The position numbers and the translations under genes were made by a program. From Janibacter limosus (lineage in GTDB: Bacteria; Actinomycetota; Actinomycetes; Actinomycetales; Dermatophilaceae), in the NCBI RefSeq assembly GCF_004295485.1, contig NZ_CP036164.1:1364001-1428000 (forward strand): a DNA stretch of 64,000 nt. The letters run 5' to 3'. Within the stretch, counting starts at the first letter, position 1. Each line of letters starts with the position of its first letter. This document shows, piece by piece, positions 1-8,728 of this stretch. The notes under the pieces were generated by a model. It was not told where the DNA came from. It worked only from the letters and a program-made list of their open reading frames with translations, and searched no databases.

Positions 1-455
1 TTGTCGGGGGATGTCCGTCGCGCGCCTGCATGTTCAGGGGCGGACCGGTCGACGGGCCCTCGGGTCGGAGCGACTTGTTCGACGGCGTCCGGGGCACGTC
101 GTGTGCGGTCGACTTCGTAGGTGGTGCGAGCGAGGTCGTGACCGATCTTCTTGGCGACGAACTCTTCAACGTCGGTGCTCTGCCCGTCGCGCTCGCTCTT
201 GTAGGGGTGGATGTATCCCTCGGCGACGAAGCTGTCGCCCTTGGCGAATCGTTCATGGGCTCGCTCGGCGGTGGCGCGGAACGCGACGAGGTCGTGGAAC
301 GTCGGCTCCAGTCGGGTGAATGTCCCGTCGTCTTCCCGACGGAAGTGTTCCTGCCCGATCCGCGCATAGAACCGCGCTTCACCCTTGGAGGTGTAGTTGA
401 GCTGCGGATCGGACGCGATGAAACCTGAGATGGACTGCTGAGTGCGGATAGCCAT
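1..455 (-). CDS. ssb: Single-stranded DNA-binding protein (3' end outside window)
   Basis: Translating the minus strand from the ATG at 455 gives an open frame of 151 codons that runs off the left edge, so the stop is not seen. The N-terminal part reads like an SSB OB-fold (starts MAIRTQQSISGFIASDPQL; later ARFYARIG, THDLVAF-like and VEEFVAKKIGHDL segments). A strong AGGAGG lies about 10 nt upstream (465-471). SSB coats the single strand produced in conjugation or replication. At the edge of a conjugation block it is probably the element's own copy rather than the housekeeping one (inference). The C-terminal acidic tip cannot be assessed. Confidence 0.85.
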   Translation of the reverse strand, partial: MAIRTQQSISGFIASDPQLNYTSKGEARFYARIGQEHFRREDDGTFTRLEPTFHDLVAFRATAERAHERFAKGDSFVAEGYIHPYKSERDGQSTDVEEFVAKKIGHDLARTTYEVDRTRRAPDAVEQVAPTRGPVDRSAPEHAGARRTSPD

Positions 456-623
456 TGGGCTCTCCTCCTGGCGTTCGTGGCGACCGCCGGCGCGGGGTCG
501 CTCGTATGAGACAGGTGCACAGCGGCGTCCACTCGTCGTGGAGACGTGCGGTGCGAAACGCCCGGCTTCCGCACTAATCGTTGTGTTCCGACGTAAGCAG
601 CCTCGGACAGGTTGCGTCATTGC

Positions 624-647
624 TGGCATTGATGCCAAACTATTGGC
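624..647. promoter_or_regulatory. Overlapping inverted repeats, probable TetR operator
   Basis: TGGCAT-TG-ATGCCA (624-637) is a perfect inverted repeat. It overlaps a second one, GCCAA-ACTA-TTGGC (634-647). Both sit 20-45 bp before the start of the TetR-family gene at 668. TetR regulators usually bind such palindromes in their own promoter, so autoregulation of the TetR-ABC cassette is likely (inference). Confidence 0.5.
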
Positions 648-667
648 TTAGATGTCAGGGGGCTTGC

Positions 668-1282
668 ATGGACACCGCGCGCAGAGCGACTCTTACGCAA
701 GAGGTACGCCGCCACCGGATCATTGAGGCCGCGATCGACTGTCTCGCTCGCGATGGATGGCACGGCACCACGCTGGCCACGATTGCTTCGGAAGCTGGCA
801 TCAGTCGCGGATTGATCTCGTATCACTTCGCCGGGCGCGATGACTTGTATGAGGCTGTGCTTGAAACCGTGGTGGCTACGGTCTTCGCGGATGGCTCCGC
901 GGAGATGCAGCAGGGAATCGACGACGCGCCAAACGCAGCCGCCAAGCTGCAGGCGTACATCGAGGGCAATCTTCGGTTCATCGGCGCGCATCGCCGAGAG
1001 ATGGCTGCTCTCGGGCAAGTGATGCCGAACTTGCGGGGCAAAGATGGTGCTCTGCACGCCAGTCCCGATGCGGAGGAGCCGATCATCGCCGGTACCGCGC
1101 TGCTTTTCGAGTACGGGTTGAGCACGGGCGAATTCCGGACGGTCGATGCTCGTCTGACCGCCTACACGTTGCGCCGCTGCATCGACGGTGCCGCGTTGAA
1201 GATTGTTGCCGACCCCGATTTCGACATCGACGCCTACGCCCGCGAACTGACGACCTTCTTCCTCCAAGGAGTCCAGGCATGA
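668..1282 (+). CDS. TetR/AcrR-family transcriptional regulator
   Basis: 204 residues, the usual TetR size. The N-terminal helix-turn-helix is clear at about residues 14-60 (IIEAAIDCLARDGWHGTTLATIA, then SRGLISYHFAGRDDLY). The C-terminal part is a typical variable ligand-binding region (LLFEYGLSTGEF, FFLQG). An in-frame ATG at 581 exists, but homology begins at MDTARR (668), downstream of the palindromic operator. The stop overlaps the next ATG in ATGA, so it is cotranscribed with the ABC exporter genes and probably represses them until a drug-like ligand binds (inference). Confidence 0.88.
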   Translation: MDTARRATLTQEVRRHRIIEAAIDCLARDGWHGTTLATIASEAGISRGLISYHFAGRDDLYEAVLETVVATVFADGSAEMQQGIDDAPNAAAKLQAYIEGNLRFIGAHRREMAALGQVMPNLRGKDGALHASPDAEEPIIAGTALLFEYGLSTGEFRTVDARLTAYTLRRCIDGAALKIVADPDFDIDAYARELTTFFLQGVQA

Positions 1283-2034
1283 CTACGGAAATCGCCCCGG
1301 CTGTTCAACTGCGCGGGCTCACCAAGCGCTTCGGCGACCACGTCGCCGTCGACGGGATCGACCTGACGGTGCCCGCGGGCACGTTCTACGGCATCGTGGG
1401 CCCAAACGGTGCCGGCAAGTCGACGACACTTCTGATGATCGCCGGGCTGCTCGCCCCAGACTCGGGTTCCGTTACGGTCGCGGGAATGGATGCTGCGAAA
1501 GATCGCGATCAGGTCCTCGGTGCGCTGGGGGTCATGATGGAGGGCCTGTCCCTCCCGGAGCGACTGACCGGCGCGGAACTTCTCGACTACACCGCCCGCC
1601 TGCGCAGGATCGGCGAGGGATGGCCGGAGCGCGCCACCGATCTCCTGGAGATTTTAGAGCTCGACCGAGCCCCCTCCACTCTGATCGTGGACTACTCGAC
1701 TGGGATGCGAAAGAAGATCGGGCTCGCTGTGGCTCTGCTCCACCGGCCCAGCGTGTTAGTGCTCGATGAGCCCTTCGAGGCAATCGACCCGGTATCCGCA
1801 CGGGCCATCGAAGGCCTGCTCGACCAATTCGTCGCGGGAGGCGGCACTGTGCTGCTGTCTAGCCACCTCATGGATGTCGTGGAGCGCACCTGCGAACGCG
1901 TGGCGCTGATCAAGAACGGCCGCATCCTGACCGAGGGCACCGTCGACGAGGTCAGAGCGGGCCGCACCCTGAACGAGACGTTCGTCGATCTCGTCGGCGC
2001 ACCCGTGCAACGTGAGATCAGGTGGCTCGCGTGA
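1279..2034 (+). CDS. ABC transporter ATP-binding protein
   Basis: 251 residues. Walker [10 protein letters not shown] is at 41-49, the signature is YSTGMRKKIGLA, Walker B is VLVLDEPFEAID, and an H-loop SSHL is present. It resembles the CcmA/NatA class of two-gene exporters. It starts in an ATGA overlap with the TetR gene and its stop overlaps the GTG of the permease, so the three genes are translationally coupled. It energises the membrane partner encoded next. The substrate cannot be deduced; peptide or drug export is likely given the TetR partner. Confidence 0.9.
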   Translation: MTTEIAPAVQLRGLTKRFGDHVAVDGIDLTVPAGTFYGIVGPNGAGKSTTLLMIAGLLAPDSGSVTVAGMDAAKDRDQVLGALGVMMEGLSLPERLTGAELLDYTARLRRIGEGWPERATDLLEILELDRAPSTLIVDYSTGMRKKIGLAVALLHRPSVLVLDEPFEAIDPVSARAIEGLLDQFVAGGGTVLLSSHLMDVVERTCERVALIKNGRILTEGTVDEVRAGRTLNETFVDLVGAPVQREIRWLA

Positions 2035-3710
2035 GCATGAGTGCAACGTTCGCGTCGATGCGATGGACGATCATCCGGCATGGCCCACACGACGAGCGTG
2101 GCTTCGGCCTCGTCGTCGGCCTCGTCGCAGCATCTGGGGTCATCGTGCTCGCAGCCCTCGGACTCTCCGGTGCGCTGCATCCGAGTTGGCTTACCGTCGG
2201 AATCTTCTTCTTCGGGGTCACTTGGCTTCTCGGCCCGATCCTTGTTCCAGGATCGTCACCGACCCTTGACCCGCAGTGGTTCCGGACACTGCCCAGGCGA
2301 CCACGCAGAATCGCGCGTGAGCTTGCGCCGAGCGAGGCGATCAGTGTCGGAACGGTCATAACTGCGGTCGCGCTGAGCAGCTTCATTGTTGTCGCCGCCC
2401 TCCACGGACCGGTGGCCGTTATCGTCGCGACGCTGGCGGTGGCATTGCAGTTGGTCTTCTTGCTATGGCTCGGACGATGCGCTGCTGCTGTGGTCGCCGG
2501 CTTGCTCCGCTCGACAGCCGGGACCTGGATGGCGGCGGTGCAGATGTCAGTACTCCTCGCGATCTCCTTCGCCGGCTGGGTCCCCATCGCAGCCGTGGTG
2601 CTGCCCAACCTCGGTGAGGGAGGAACGGAACTCATCACCCCGTCAATAGCGGGCGCGGTCCCCATCGGGATCGAGCGCGTGCTGCTCTCCTTGCCGACCG
2701 GATGGGGTCTCGCCGCGGTGCTCGCCGCGACCAGCTCCGCCCCGCTCATCACCGTGGCCATGCCCTTGCTGGGACTCCTCGTGGGCGTGCTCGTGCTCCG
2801 TAGTCTCTGGATCGGGCTGACGGCTCGGGTATTGCGCCACCCCCCGGCCCGAACGAAGAGCAACGTCATCGCACGGTCCACCGCATCCTCACGGAGACCA
2901 CGAACCGGCGGGCCGACACGGGCCGTGATGACCCGCGAGATCAAGACCTGGTTCCGGGACCCGCACCGCAGACTGGGCATGATCCATGCCTGGATCACGC
3001 CACTGTTCATGGTCGCACTCGTCGCGCCGACAAGTTGGTCGTGGGCGCTTCCCTTCATCGGGATCATGGCCGCCGTGCTCGGCGCGATGGTCGCTGTTAA
3101 CACCTATGCCCTCGACGGCACCGCACTCTGGCAACTCCTCACCACGCCAGGCGCGATCAGCGCCGACGTGCGCGGCCGACAGCTCGCCTGGCTGCTGCTG
3201 TTCGGCATCCCCACACTCGCTCTGACACTCGCGCTCTGCCTCATTAGCCAGTCGCCCCTGTCAGCGATCGCGTTCGGAATGACCGTCGCCGCAATCGGTG
3301 CAGCGTGTGGAAGTGCACCCTTGTTGGGCGTGCTCATGCCCGCAATCGGGGCGGACGCGCGCGACCGCGTCTCCTCAACCAGCCGCACCGGCAACCCCGC
3401 CGGCGCGCAATACACAGCCTTCGCCGCTGTCGTCGCGGCCGCCCTGGTGCCTGCGCTCCTGATCAACCTCATCGGCGCGGAACTGCTGTGGGTAGTGAAC
3501 ACCATCGCCGGGGTAGTCGTCAGTGCAGGGGCAGTAACCGGATTGGCTGTTCTGACGCGCTCGCGCCTGCGACGCTCGGGACCCGCCCTACTCGGTGCGA
3601 TGGAATCCGGCGACATCTCCCAACTCCGAAACCGACCGTCCACATCGAAGTCGGCGCGTCGATCGCAGTGCGCCTCGCAAACCGGCCCGTTCATAGGCGG
3701 CCGTTCATGA
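2031..3710 (+). CDS. ABC-2-like multi-span membrane permease
   Basis: 559 residues from the GTG at 2031, which overlaps the preceding TGA and has AGGTGG (2020-2025) five bases upstream. Many hydrophobic segments are visible (VVGLVAASGVIVLAALGL, LTVGIFFFGVTWLLG, FIVVAALHGPVAVIVATLAVAL and others), with a hydrophilic stretch at about 285-320. This is the membrane half of the TetR-ABC exporter. No conserved catalytic motif is visible. The last 30 residues are basic and Ser-rich and may be cytoplasmic. Confidence 0.8.
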   Translation: MSMSATFASMRWTIIRHGPHDERGFGLVVGLVAASGVIVLAALGLSGALHPSWLTVGIFFFGVTWLLGPILVPGSSPTLDPQWFRTLPRRPRRIARELAPSEAISVGTVITAVALSSFIVVAALHGPVAVIVATLAVALQLVFLLWLGRCAAAVVAGLLRSTAGTWMAAVQMSVLLAISFAGWVPIAAVVLPNLGEGGTELITPSIAGAVPIGIERVLLSLPTGWGLAAVLAATSSAPLITVAMPLLGLLVGVLVLRSLWIGLTARVLRHPPARTKSNVIARSTASSRRPRTGGPTRAVMTREIKTWFRDPHRRLGMIHAWITPLFMVALVAPTSWSWALPFIGIMAAVLGAMVAVNTYALDGTALWQLLTTPGAISADVRGRQLAWLLLFGIPTLALTLALCLISQSPLSAIAFGMTVAAIGAACGSAPLLGVLMPAIGADARDRVSSTSRTGNPAGAQYTAFAAVVAAALVPALLINLIGAELLWVVNTIAGVVVSAGAVTGLAVLTRSRLRRSGPALLGAMESGDISQLRNRPSTSKSARRSQCASQTGPFIGGRS

Positions 3711-3999
3711 AGTAGTCGACGCTGTCGTCGTCGGGCTCACAGTCGTCGTTACTTAACAGCTATCGGATTCACGCCCAGACAACTCTGGCCCCGCCCATTA
3801 GGCACCCTTGCCGCCACAGTCCAGGGGGCCAACGGCAACTTCCACCTCGCGACCGCCTCCTCACCCAGCTCAACCGCGTCCTCGAGATCGATAGGCGCGC
3901 CCATCGGAGGCTGTCATCGCAGGTCAAGAGGCGCCTGAGCTGGGACGAAAAGGGTAACGGAATTCTGGACCTCAAGTCCTCGATTGACGGTCCCCTTCA
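3711..3999. other. Gene-free gap between convergent units
   Basis: About 290 bp between the permease stop and the stop of the VirD4 gene, which face each other. A 68-codon minus-strand frame exists, but I see no ribosome binding site or recognisable protein. I did not find a strong stem with a T-tract. Confidence 0.4.
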
Positions 4000-5787
4000 T
4001 CAGGAGTCGGCTGGGCGTCGCAGCCGCGCCTCGATCCCGGCCCGCTCCTCTTCGAGTTGGGCGCTATCAGGGCGCGAGGTCCAGGCCCGCAAGTCGGTGA
4101 TGATTGGTGGCGCGGAGCGGAGCAGGGTGACGCCGGTGCCGAACGGCATGGTGCGTATGCGGTCCGGCGGAAGGATCGGCACGCGGCGGATGGAGCGCTG
4201 GTTCGAGCGGCTGCCGTGGTCGCCGAGGGTCACGCTGTCGGTGTACTCGTCCCGTTCGCCGATGAGCGTGGAGAGGTCTTGGAGGTCACGCGAGTTGGAG
4301 GCGCCGCCAAGGATGATCTTCACGATGGACGCGTCCCAGATCGCACCGGCGGCGTTGTCCGACCATTTGTCCCGAGCCTGGGCCAGTGACTGAAGGACGG
4401 GCATAGTGGTGATGCCGGTGCCGCCGCCCTCCGCCATCAGCGTGGGCAGGGACGGTAACGGGGCGAGGTTGCCGATCTCATCGAGTGCGAGCAGCAGGGG
4501 CGGGTCGAGGCGTGCGCCGGGTGACCGCGCGGCGATGCGGCGAGCGGTCTCGATGAGGTCTTCAACGAGCGCTGCCACGAGTGCGGCGGATGCGCCGGCT
4601 CCGGCGCCGGTGGCGAGGAGGTAGAGAGTGCCGCGTTCTCGGATGAAGGTCTCGGGCTCGAAGCCTTCGCCGGGTCCGGGTGAGACGGCGTCGAGGACAC
4701 GGGGGTCAGCGAGGGCACCGAGGGCGAGTGCGACGCCCTGCCAGATCGAATCGCGGGTCTTGGGGTCGGAGTCGACCATCGCCCCGAGGGAGTCCGCCCA
4801 TCCTGTCGCCGCTTGAGCACTGCTCGTGAGGATCGCGACGGCTTCGGCGGCAGCCGTGGGATCGAGGGTCCACCGGAACAGCTCTGATGGTGGCCGCTGG
4901 TCGAGGGCAGCGGCGTGGAGGAGCGCTTGGAGCGCGGTGCGGGTTTTGCCTTCCCAGAATCCGCCAGATTCGACGCCGCCGGACGAGAGTCCAGTGGCGG
5001 CGGCGAGGCCGCTGGCGCGGATCATCGCGGTCAGCGGGTCTTCGCAGCCGCGGATCGGTGACCAGCGCATGCCTGCCGGGATGCCTTCGGCGAGGTGCTG
5101 GGGGTCGAACACGGCTACCGGGCGTCCGTCACGTTGCCGCGCGCGGAGAGTGGCGGTGAGGTTGTCTGGGCGTGTACTGGTGGTGACGACGGCGCCGGGC
5201 GCATAGAGGATGGCGTTGATGACGATGTGGAGGCCTTTGCCGGAGCGGGGCGGTCCGATCAGCAGGATTGAGTCCTCGACGCTGGCCCAGACATCTCTCC
5301 CCTTGGAAGTGCCGATCCGGTAGCCCACATCACCTGGGGCGGGTCTATCGAGGGAGGGGCGGAGCGTAGATGCCCGGCGGAGAAGCGCCTTGGCTGAAGC
5401 GGTCTGGGTGACGTCGTAGGTGGTGGCGGTGCCGATCAGACGCCGCGGGTCGGCGTCGACCTTTCGGGTGTGCCGTCGAAACCGGACCCACACCCAGGTC
5501 CCTGCGGTGGCGAGGGTCGCGAGAAGGATTGCGGTGGTGCTCCAGTACATGATCGGGCTGAGGCCATGGGCGCCCAGCGCGGTGGCGGGGTCACCCGGGG
5601 TGACGAGCACCGCCATTCCGGATGCTGGCCCCGATGCGGGTTGTGGTGTGCCGGAGAGGAACGCTGCCACGCTTCCGGCGGCACGCAGAATGAGCGCGAC
5701 GCCGAAGATCCCGACCAGTCCGATGAGTGCGGCGTTGGTCAGCTCATCGCCGACCGACCCACCCTGACGCTGCTGGGATGCGTTCAT
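4000..5787 (-). CDS. VirD4/TraG-type conjugative coupling protein
   Basis: 595 residues. Two N-terminal membrane segments (about 20-45 and 80-102) are followed by a cytoplasmic ATPase with Walker A LIGPPRSGKG (about 176-185) and Walker B LLLALDEIGNLAPLP. The order 'TM-TM-P-loop-DEIGN' is typical of TraG/VirD4 (TraD_N-like) proteins of Gram-positive conjugative elements. It links the relaxosome to the transfer channel at the membrane. The ATG overlaps the stop of the 5784-6344 gene, so it is the last gene of a long coupled operon. Confidence 0.92.
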   Translation of the reverse strand: MNASQQRQGGSVGDELTNAALIGLVGIFGVALILRAAGSVAAFLSGTPQPASGPASGMAVLVTPGDPATALGAHGLSPIMYWSTTAILLATLATAGTWVWVRFRRHTRKVDADPRRLIGTATTYDVTQTASAKALLRRASTLRPSLDRPAPGDVGYRIGTSKGRDVWASVEDSILLIGPPRSGKGLHIVINAILYAPGAVVTTSTRPDNLTATLRARQRDGRPVAVFDPQHLAEGIPAGMRWSPIRGCEDPLTAMIRASGLAAATGLSSGGVESGGFWEGKTRTALQALLHAAALDQRPPSELFRWTLDPTAAAEAVAILTSSAQAATGWADSLGAMVDSDPKTRDSIWQGVALALGALADPRVLDAVSPGPGEGFEPETFIRERGTLYLLATGAGAGASAALVAALVEDLIETARRIAARSPGARLDPPLLLALDEIGNLAPLPSLPTLMAEGGGTGITTMPVLQSLAQARDKWSDNAAGAIWDASIVKIILGGASNSRDLQDLSTLIGERDEYTDSVTLGDHGSRSNQRSIRRVPILPPDRIRTMPFGTGVTLLRSAPPIITDLRAWTSRPDSAQLEEERAGIEARLRRPADS

Positions 5788-6344
5788 GGCAGCCGCCGAA
5801 CGTGAACGGTGCCGGAGATTCGCCCGAGGAGCACGACCTCGCCGGTCCGGTCTCGCAGCAGAGAGGACAGGTGAGTCTTGTCGAGGAGGGTGCGGGCGCG
5901 GCCGGTTCCGATGGCATCGGTGTGGGAAACGATGACGGCGACGGCAACGTCCTCACCCGGCACGAACCCGTCCGCTGTCACCTCGATCAGTTCGGGCGTT
6001 CGCGTCCTCGTGGCGTGCTTGCCTTCCTGTTTCCCCGGCTCGGGTGCTGCTGGGCCGGGCGTGATGCGCCGGCGGGCGCGGATGATGTCGGTGAACACGC
6101 TCCCGTCGGTCTCGCGGACTTCGATGCGTACTGCGGTCGCCCGGTCCTCGGCGATGGCATCGAGCAGGGCTCCGAAATCGCCCCGCGTCCACGCCTGCCC
6201 TTCGGTCGGCGGCGGGAACGCGGTTCCGTCGACAGTGACATCCAGTTCGCCGTCGTCAGTGACGGTGATGACCGCGTGCGGAAGCACGATGGGGGTCTGC
6301 TCAGGTTCCTGCCAGGTCGAACGGCGGAGGGGCTTGCGGTGCAT
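5784..6344 (-). CDS. Conserved hypothetical protein of conjugation operon
   Basis: 186 residues from the ATG at 6344, chosen because it overlaps the VirB4 stop in ATGA. Upstream in-frame codons lie within VirB4. No signal peptide or membrane span is seen. The sequence is acidic and Thr/Val-rich (ITVTDDGELDVTVDG, ELIEVTADGF), suggesting beta-rich folds, and ends in GEVVLLGRISGTVHVRRLP. No family is recognised. Its position between the VirB4 and VirD4 genes, overlapping both by 4 nt, argues for a role in transfer. Confidence 0.75.
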   Translation of the reverse strand: MHRKPLRRSTWQEPEQTPIVLPHAVITVTDDGELDVTVDGTAFPPPTEGQAWTRGDFGALLDAIAEDRATAVRIEVRETDGSVFTDIIRARRRITPGPAAPEPGKQEGKHATRTRTPELIEVTADGFVPGEDVAVAVIVSHTDAIGTGRARTLLDKTHLSSLLRDRTGEVVLLGRISGTVHVRRLP

Positions 6345-7825
6345 CACTTCACCCCTTGCGTGAGCCGGGAGCTGGTGTCGAACAACTCCAGCTCGGCGGG
6401 ATGCAATTGATGTTGGGTCACGAAGGCCCTGTCCTTGATCCGCCACAGTCCTTGCCCGACACCTAACGAGGGGAGAAGCTTCTGCTCGGTGCCAGTGAGC
6501 CCGAGGGCCTGTGCCGTGGGGCCGAGCTGGTCGGATTCCTGCCGGTAGACGATCCTGGTCTCGGCGTTGGCTAGCAGCGAGTTCGCCAAGGACCGCATCG
6601 CGGAGCCGGCATCGCCGACGTTGTCGAGGTCGCTCAGCTTGTGGAAGATCAGCATGTTCGCGATCCCGTAGTGCCTAGCCAGCCGCCAGTGCGCGTCCAT
6701 CCTGCGCAGCAGTGCCGGATGGGACATGAGCCGCCACGCCTCGTCGTAGATGACCCAGCGTTGCCCGCCGTTGGGGTCCAGCAAGGCTGATTCCATCCAA
6801 GCCGACGAGCACGTCATCAACACGGAGATCAGGGTGCTGTTCTCGGTGACCCGGGACAGGTCCAGGCTGATCATCGGCAGGGTCGGGTCGAATGTCACTG
6901 TGGACGGGCCATCGAACAAGCCAGCGAGGTCACCGGCGACCAAGCGGCGGAGGGCGTGGCCGACGAGCCGTCCGTCGTCGGCCAACCGGTCGTCGGCATC
7001 GGCGGTGGGGCGGAGGATGCGGTCAACGACCATCGGCAGGATCGGCACGGTGTTCTCCCGCACCGTCTGCGTGAGTGCCAAGTCGATCGCGGTGTGCTCC
7101 AACGGCGTCAACCCGCGGGCCAGGACCGTCTCAGCCAGTGACCCGATCAAGTCGCGGCGGCGGGAGGCAACGGTGATCGCCCACTGCTCATTGGACAGAC
7201 CGGAGGGGCGGTGGCCCTCGTCGAGCGGGTTCAGGCGGGTGTTGAGTCCGTGGCCCAGGACGATCGCCCGCCCACCAACAGCCTTCGCGACCGCGGTGTG
7301 CTCGCCCTTCGGATCGCCCGGAACATACACGCGGCGGCCGAACGGAATGCTCCTCGTGTAGAGAGACTTCGCGAGGCTGGATTTGCCAGAGCCGACGATC
7401 CCCGCGAGCACCACGTTCGGTGCCGTGATGATGCCTCGGGCGTAGAGCACCCAGGGGTCGTACACGAACGACCCTCCCGAGTAGAGATCTTGACCGACGA
7501 ACACCCCGTCGGCGCCGAGCCCACCTTCCGCGACGAACGGATACGCCCCGGCCAACGTCGCAGAGGTGTCCTGATGCCGAGGCAGACGGAACCTGCCAGG
7601 GGAGCGCAGCGCTGCCGGGCCGGGCTCACCCGCGGCAGGCAGGTAGGCGGTGGCTCGTCGTTCGGCTCGCTCGGCCTCCGCTTTCGCCCTCCCTTCGGCG
7701 ATCTCGGTGCGGCGATGGTCAGCCTGGAGGTGGGCGGCGGCCTGCCGTCGCTGCTTGCGGAGTCGGCGGCGCTCGAAGGCAGGCGTGACGAGTACGGAGG
7801 TGTGCAACTGCTCGCGTTCATTCAC
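6344..7825 (-). CDS. VirB4-like conjugation ATPase
   Basis: 493 residues. Walker A GIVGSGKSSLAKS begins at about 142, and Walker B RWVIYDEAWRLM lies near 360. A later QESDQLGP...LGLTGTEQKLL segment is typical of TraC/VirB4 C-terminal domains. The N-terminal 60 residues are Arg/Ala-rich and look helical. It is shorter than classical VirB4 (about 800); in actinobacterial elements the N-terminal half is often carried by a separate SCO6880-type protein, present here at 9.8-11.3 kb. It powers substrate transfer through the T4SS-like channel. ATGA overlaps at both ends place it in the operon. Confidence 0.88.
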   Translation of the reverse strand: MNEREQLHTSVLVTPAFERRRLRKQRRQAAAHLQADHRRTEIAEGRAKAEAERAERRATAYLPAAGEPGPAALRSPGRFRLPRHQDTSATLAGAYPFVAEGGLGADGVFVGQDLYSGGSFVYDPWVLYARGIITAPNVVLAGIVGSGKSSLAKSLYTRSIPFGRRVYVPGDPKGEHTAVAKAVGGRAIVLGHGLNTRLNPLDEGHRPSGLSNEQWAITVASRRRDLIGSLAETVLARGLTPLEHTAIDLALTQTVRENTVPILPMVVDRILRPTADADDRLADDGRLVGHALRRLVAGDLAGLFDGPSTVTFDPTLPMISLDLSRVTENSTLISVLMTCSSAWMESALLDPNGGQRWVIYDEAWRLMSHPALLRRMDAHWRLARHYGIANMLIFHKLSDLDNVGDAGSAMRSLANSLLANAETRIVYRQESDQLGPTAQALGLTGTEQKLLPSLGVGQGLWRIKDRAFVTQHQLHPAELELFDTSSRLTQGVK

Positions 7826-8613
7826 AGCGACAGCCCCCTCGCAACAGAGGCGGTCCCGCCGGCAGGACCGGCGAACCAGTCCCTATCCGCCACAGGCGAC
7901 GTCCGCATCGCCTCGCGACTGGGCCTGGCACCCGATCCAGCCAGAGGCGAATCAAGCGGAACCGGGTGTGCGCGCAGCAGGCTTACGTGCCCCATCGCCG
8001 CGTTCGACGTGAGGATGTAGTCGCCATCGGCAACCACGCGGTCCAGCGGCCCCGCCGGGGGCTCGTCGTAGACGTACCCGTTCTCCATCGCGGCTGAGGT
8101 GGTCTCGTCGCCGTAGTCGAATCTCTTCAAGTGTTCGATCGCCGCGTCCGTGCCGTCCTGGTCGATCAGGTCGAGCACCTCATCGGCGTCCTCGCCTTGG
8201 AGGAACACGACAGAGACCCACCGCCGCGCGGCGGGCTCGCTCAGCGGCGCTTGTTCGATTGCGGGTGCGGGGTGCCAGGCGATCTTTCCCGAGTGACCGA
8301 ACGCTGTATCGAGCCGATCGTGCACCTGATCCAGCAGAGTGCCCGCCTGGTGCAGCTCATCCGCAGCGGTCAGGGCACTATCCGCTCCGGCAACGTGATT
8401 GCCGGAGTCGTCGTGGGCGCGCTCGCGGTGGGTCAGATGAGCGTCCGCGAGCTGATCGAGGACCTGTCGCAGCGACCGCACTCCGGAGATCACATCACCG
8501 AGAACGGCGTACGTGTCGGCGGGGTTGTCGAAGGTCCGGCTGGCGTGGGCGAGGCCGCGCAGCGCTGCTGATGCATCGGCGGCATCGGGGAGTGGATCGT
8601 TGAATGTCGGCAT
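7822..8613 (-). CDS. Conserved hypothetical protein of conjugation operon
   Basis: 263 residues starting at ATG 8613 with AAGGAG eight bases upstream. The N-terminal half is helical (ADASAALRGLAHASRTFDN, VLDQLADAHLTHRERAHDD, HQAGTLLDQVHDRLDTAFG). The C-terminal half has an acidic segment (GEDADEVLDLIDQDG) and ends Gly/Ala-rich. No membrane span or known domain is recognised. Its stop overlaps the VirB4 start. It follows, on the other side of the oppositely oriented CHAT gene, the SCO6880-like gene, so the CHAT insertion may have split one original operon here. Confidence 0.7.
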   Translation of the reverse strand: MPTFNDPLPDAADASAALRGLAHASRTFDNPADTYAVLGDVISGVRSLRQVLDQLADAHLTHRERAHDDSGNHVAGADSALTAADELHQAGTLLDQVHDRLDTAFGHSGKIAWHPAPAIEQAPLSEPAARRWVSVVFLQGEDADEVLDLIDQDGTDAAIEHLKRFDYGDETTSAAMENGYVYDEPPAGPLDRVVADGDYILTSNAAMGHVSLLRAHPVPLDSPLAGSGARPSREAMRTSPVADRDWFAGPAGGTASVARGLSL

Positions 8614-8728
8614 TGCGAGTCTCCTTGGCACGTGGCGTGTCAAGCAGGTGCGCCGCGACGAGCCAAGGGTGTCCGTGGTCGGGCGTAGCGTGATTACGAG
8701 TGGACGCAATGGAACGAGGGGTAGTCAG

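Noticed and set aside
30..428. Open frame on + strand at the left edge
   Set aside because: It is the complement of the ssb gene; the SSB reading has an RBS and a clear family pattern.
2018..3103. 361-codon minus-strand frame inside the ABC permease
   Set aside because: Low-complexity Ser/Thr/Arg composition, no RBS, and the opposite frame has clear membrane helices.
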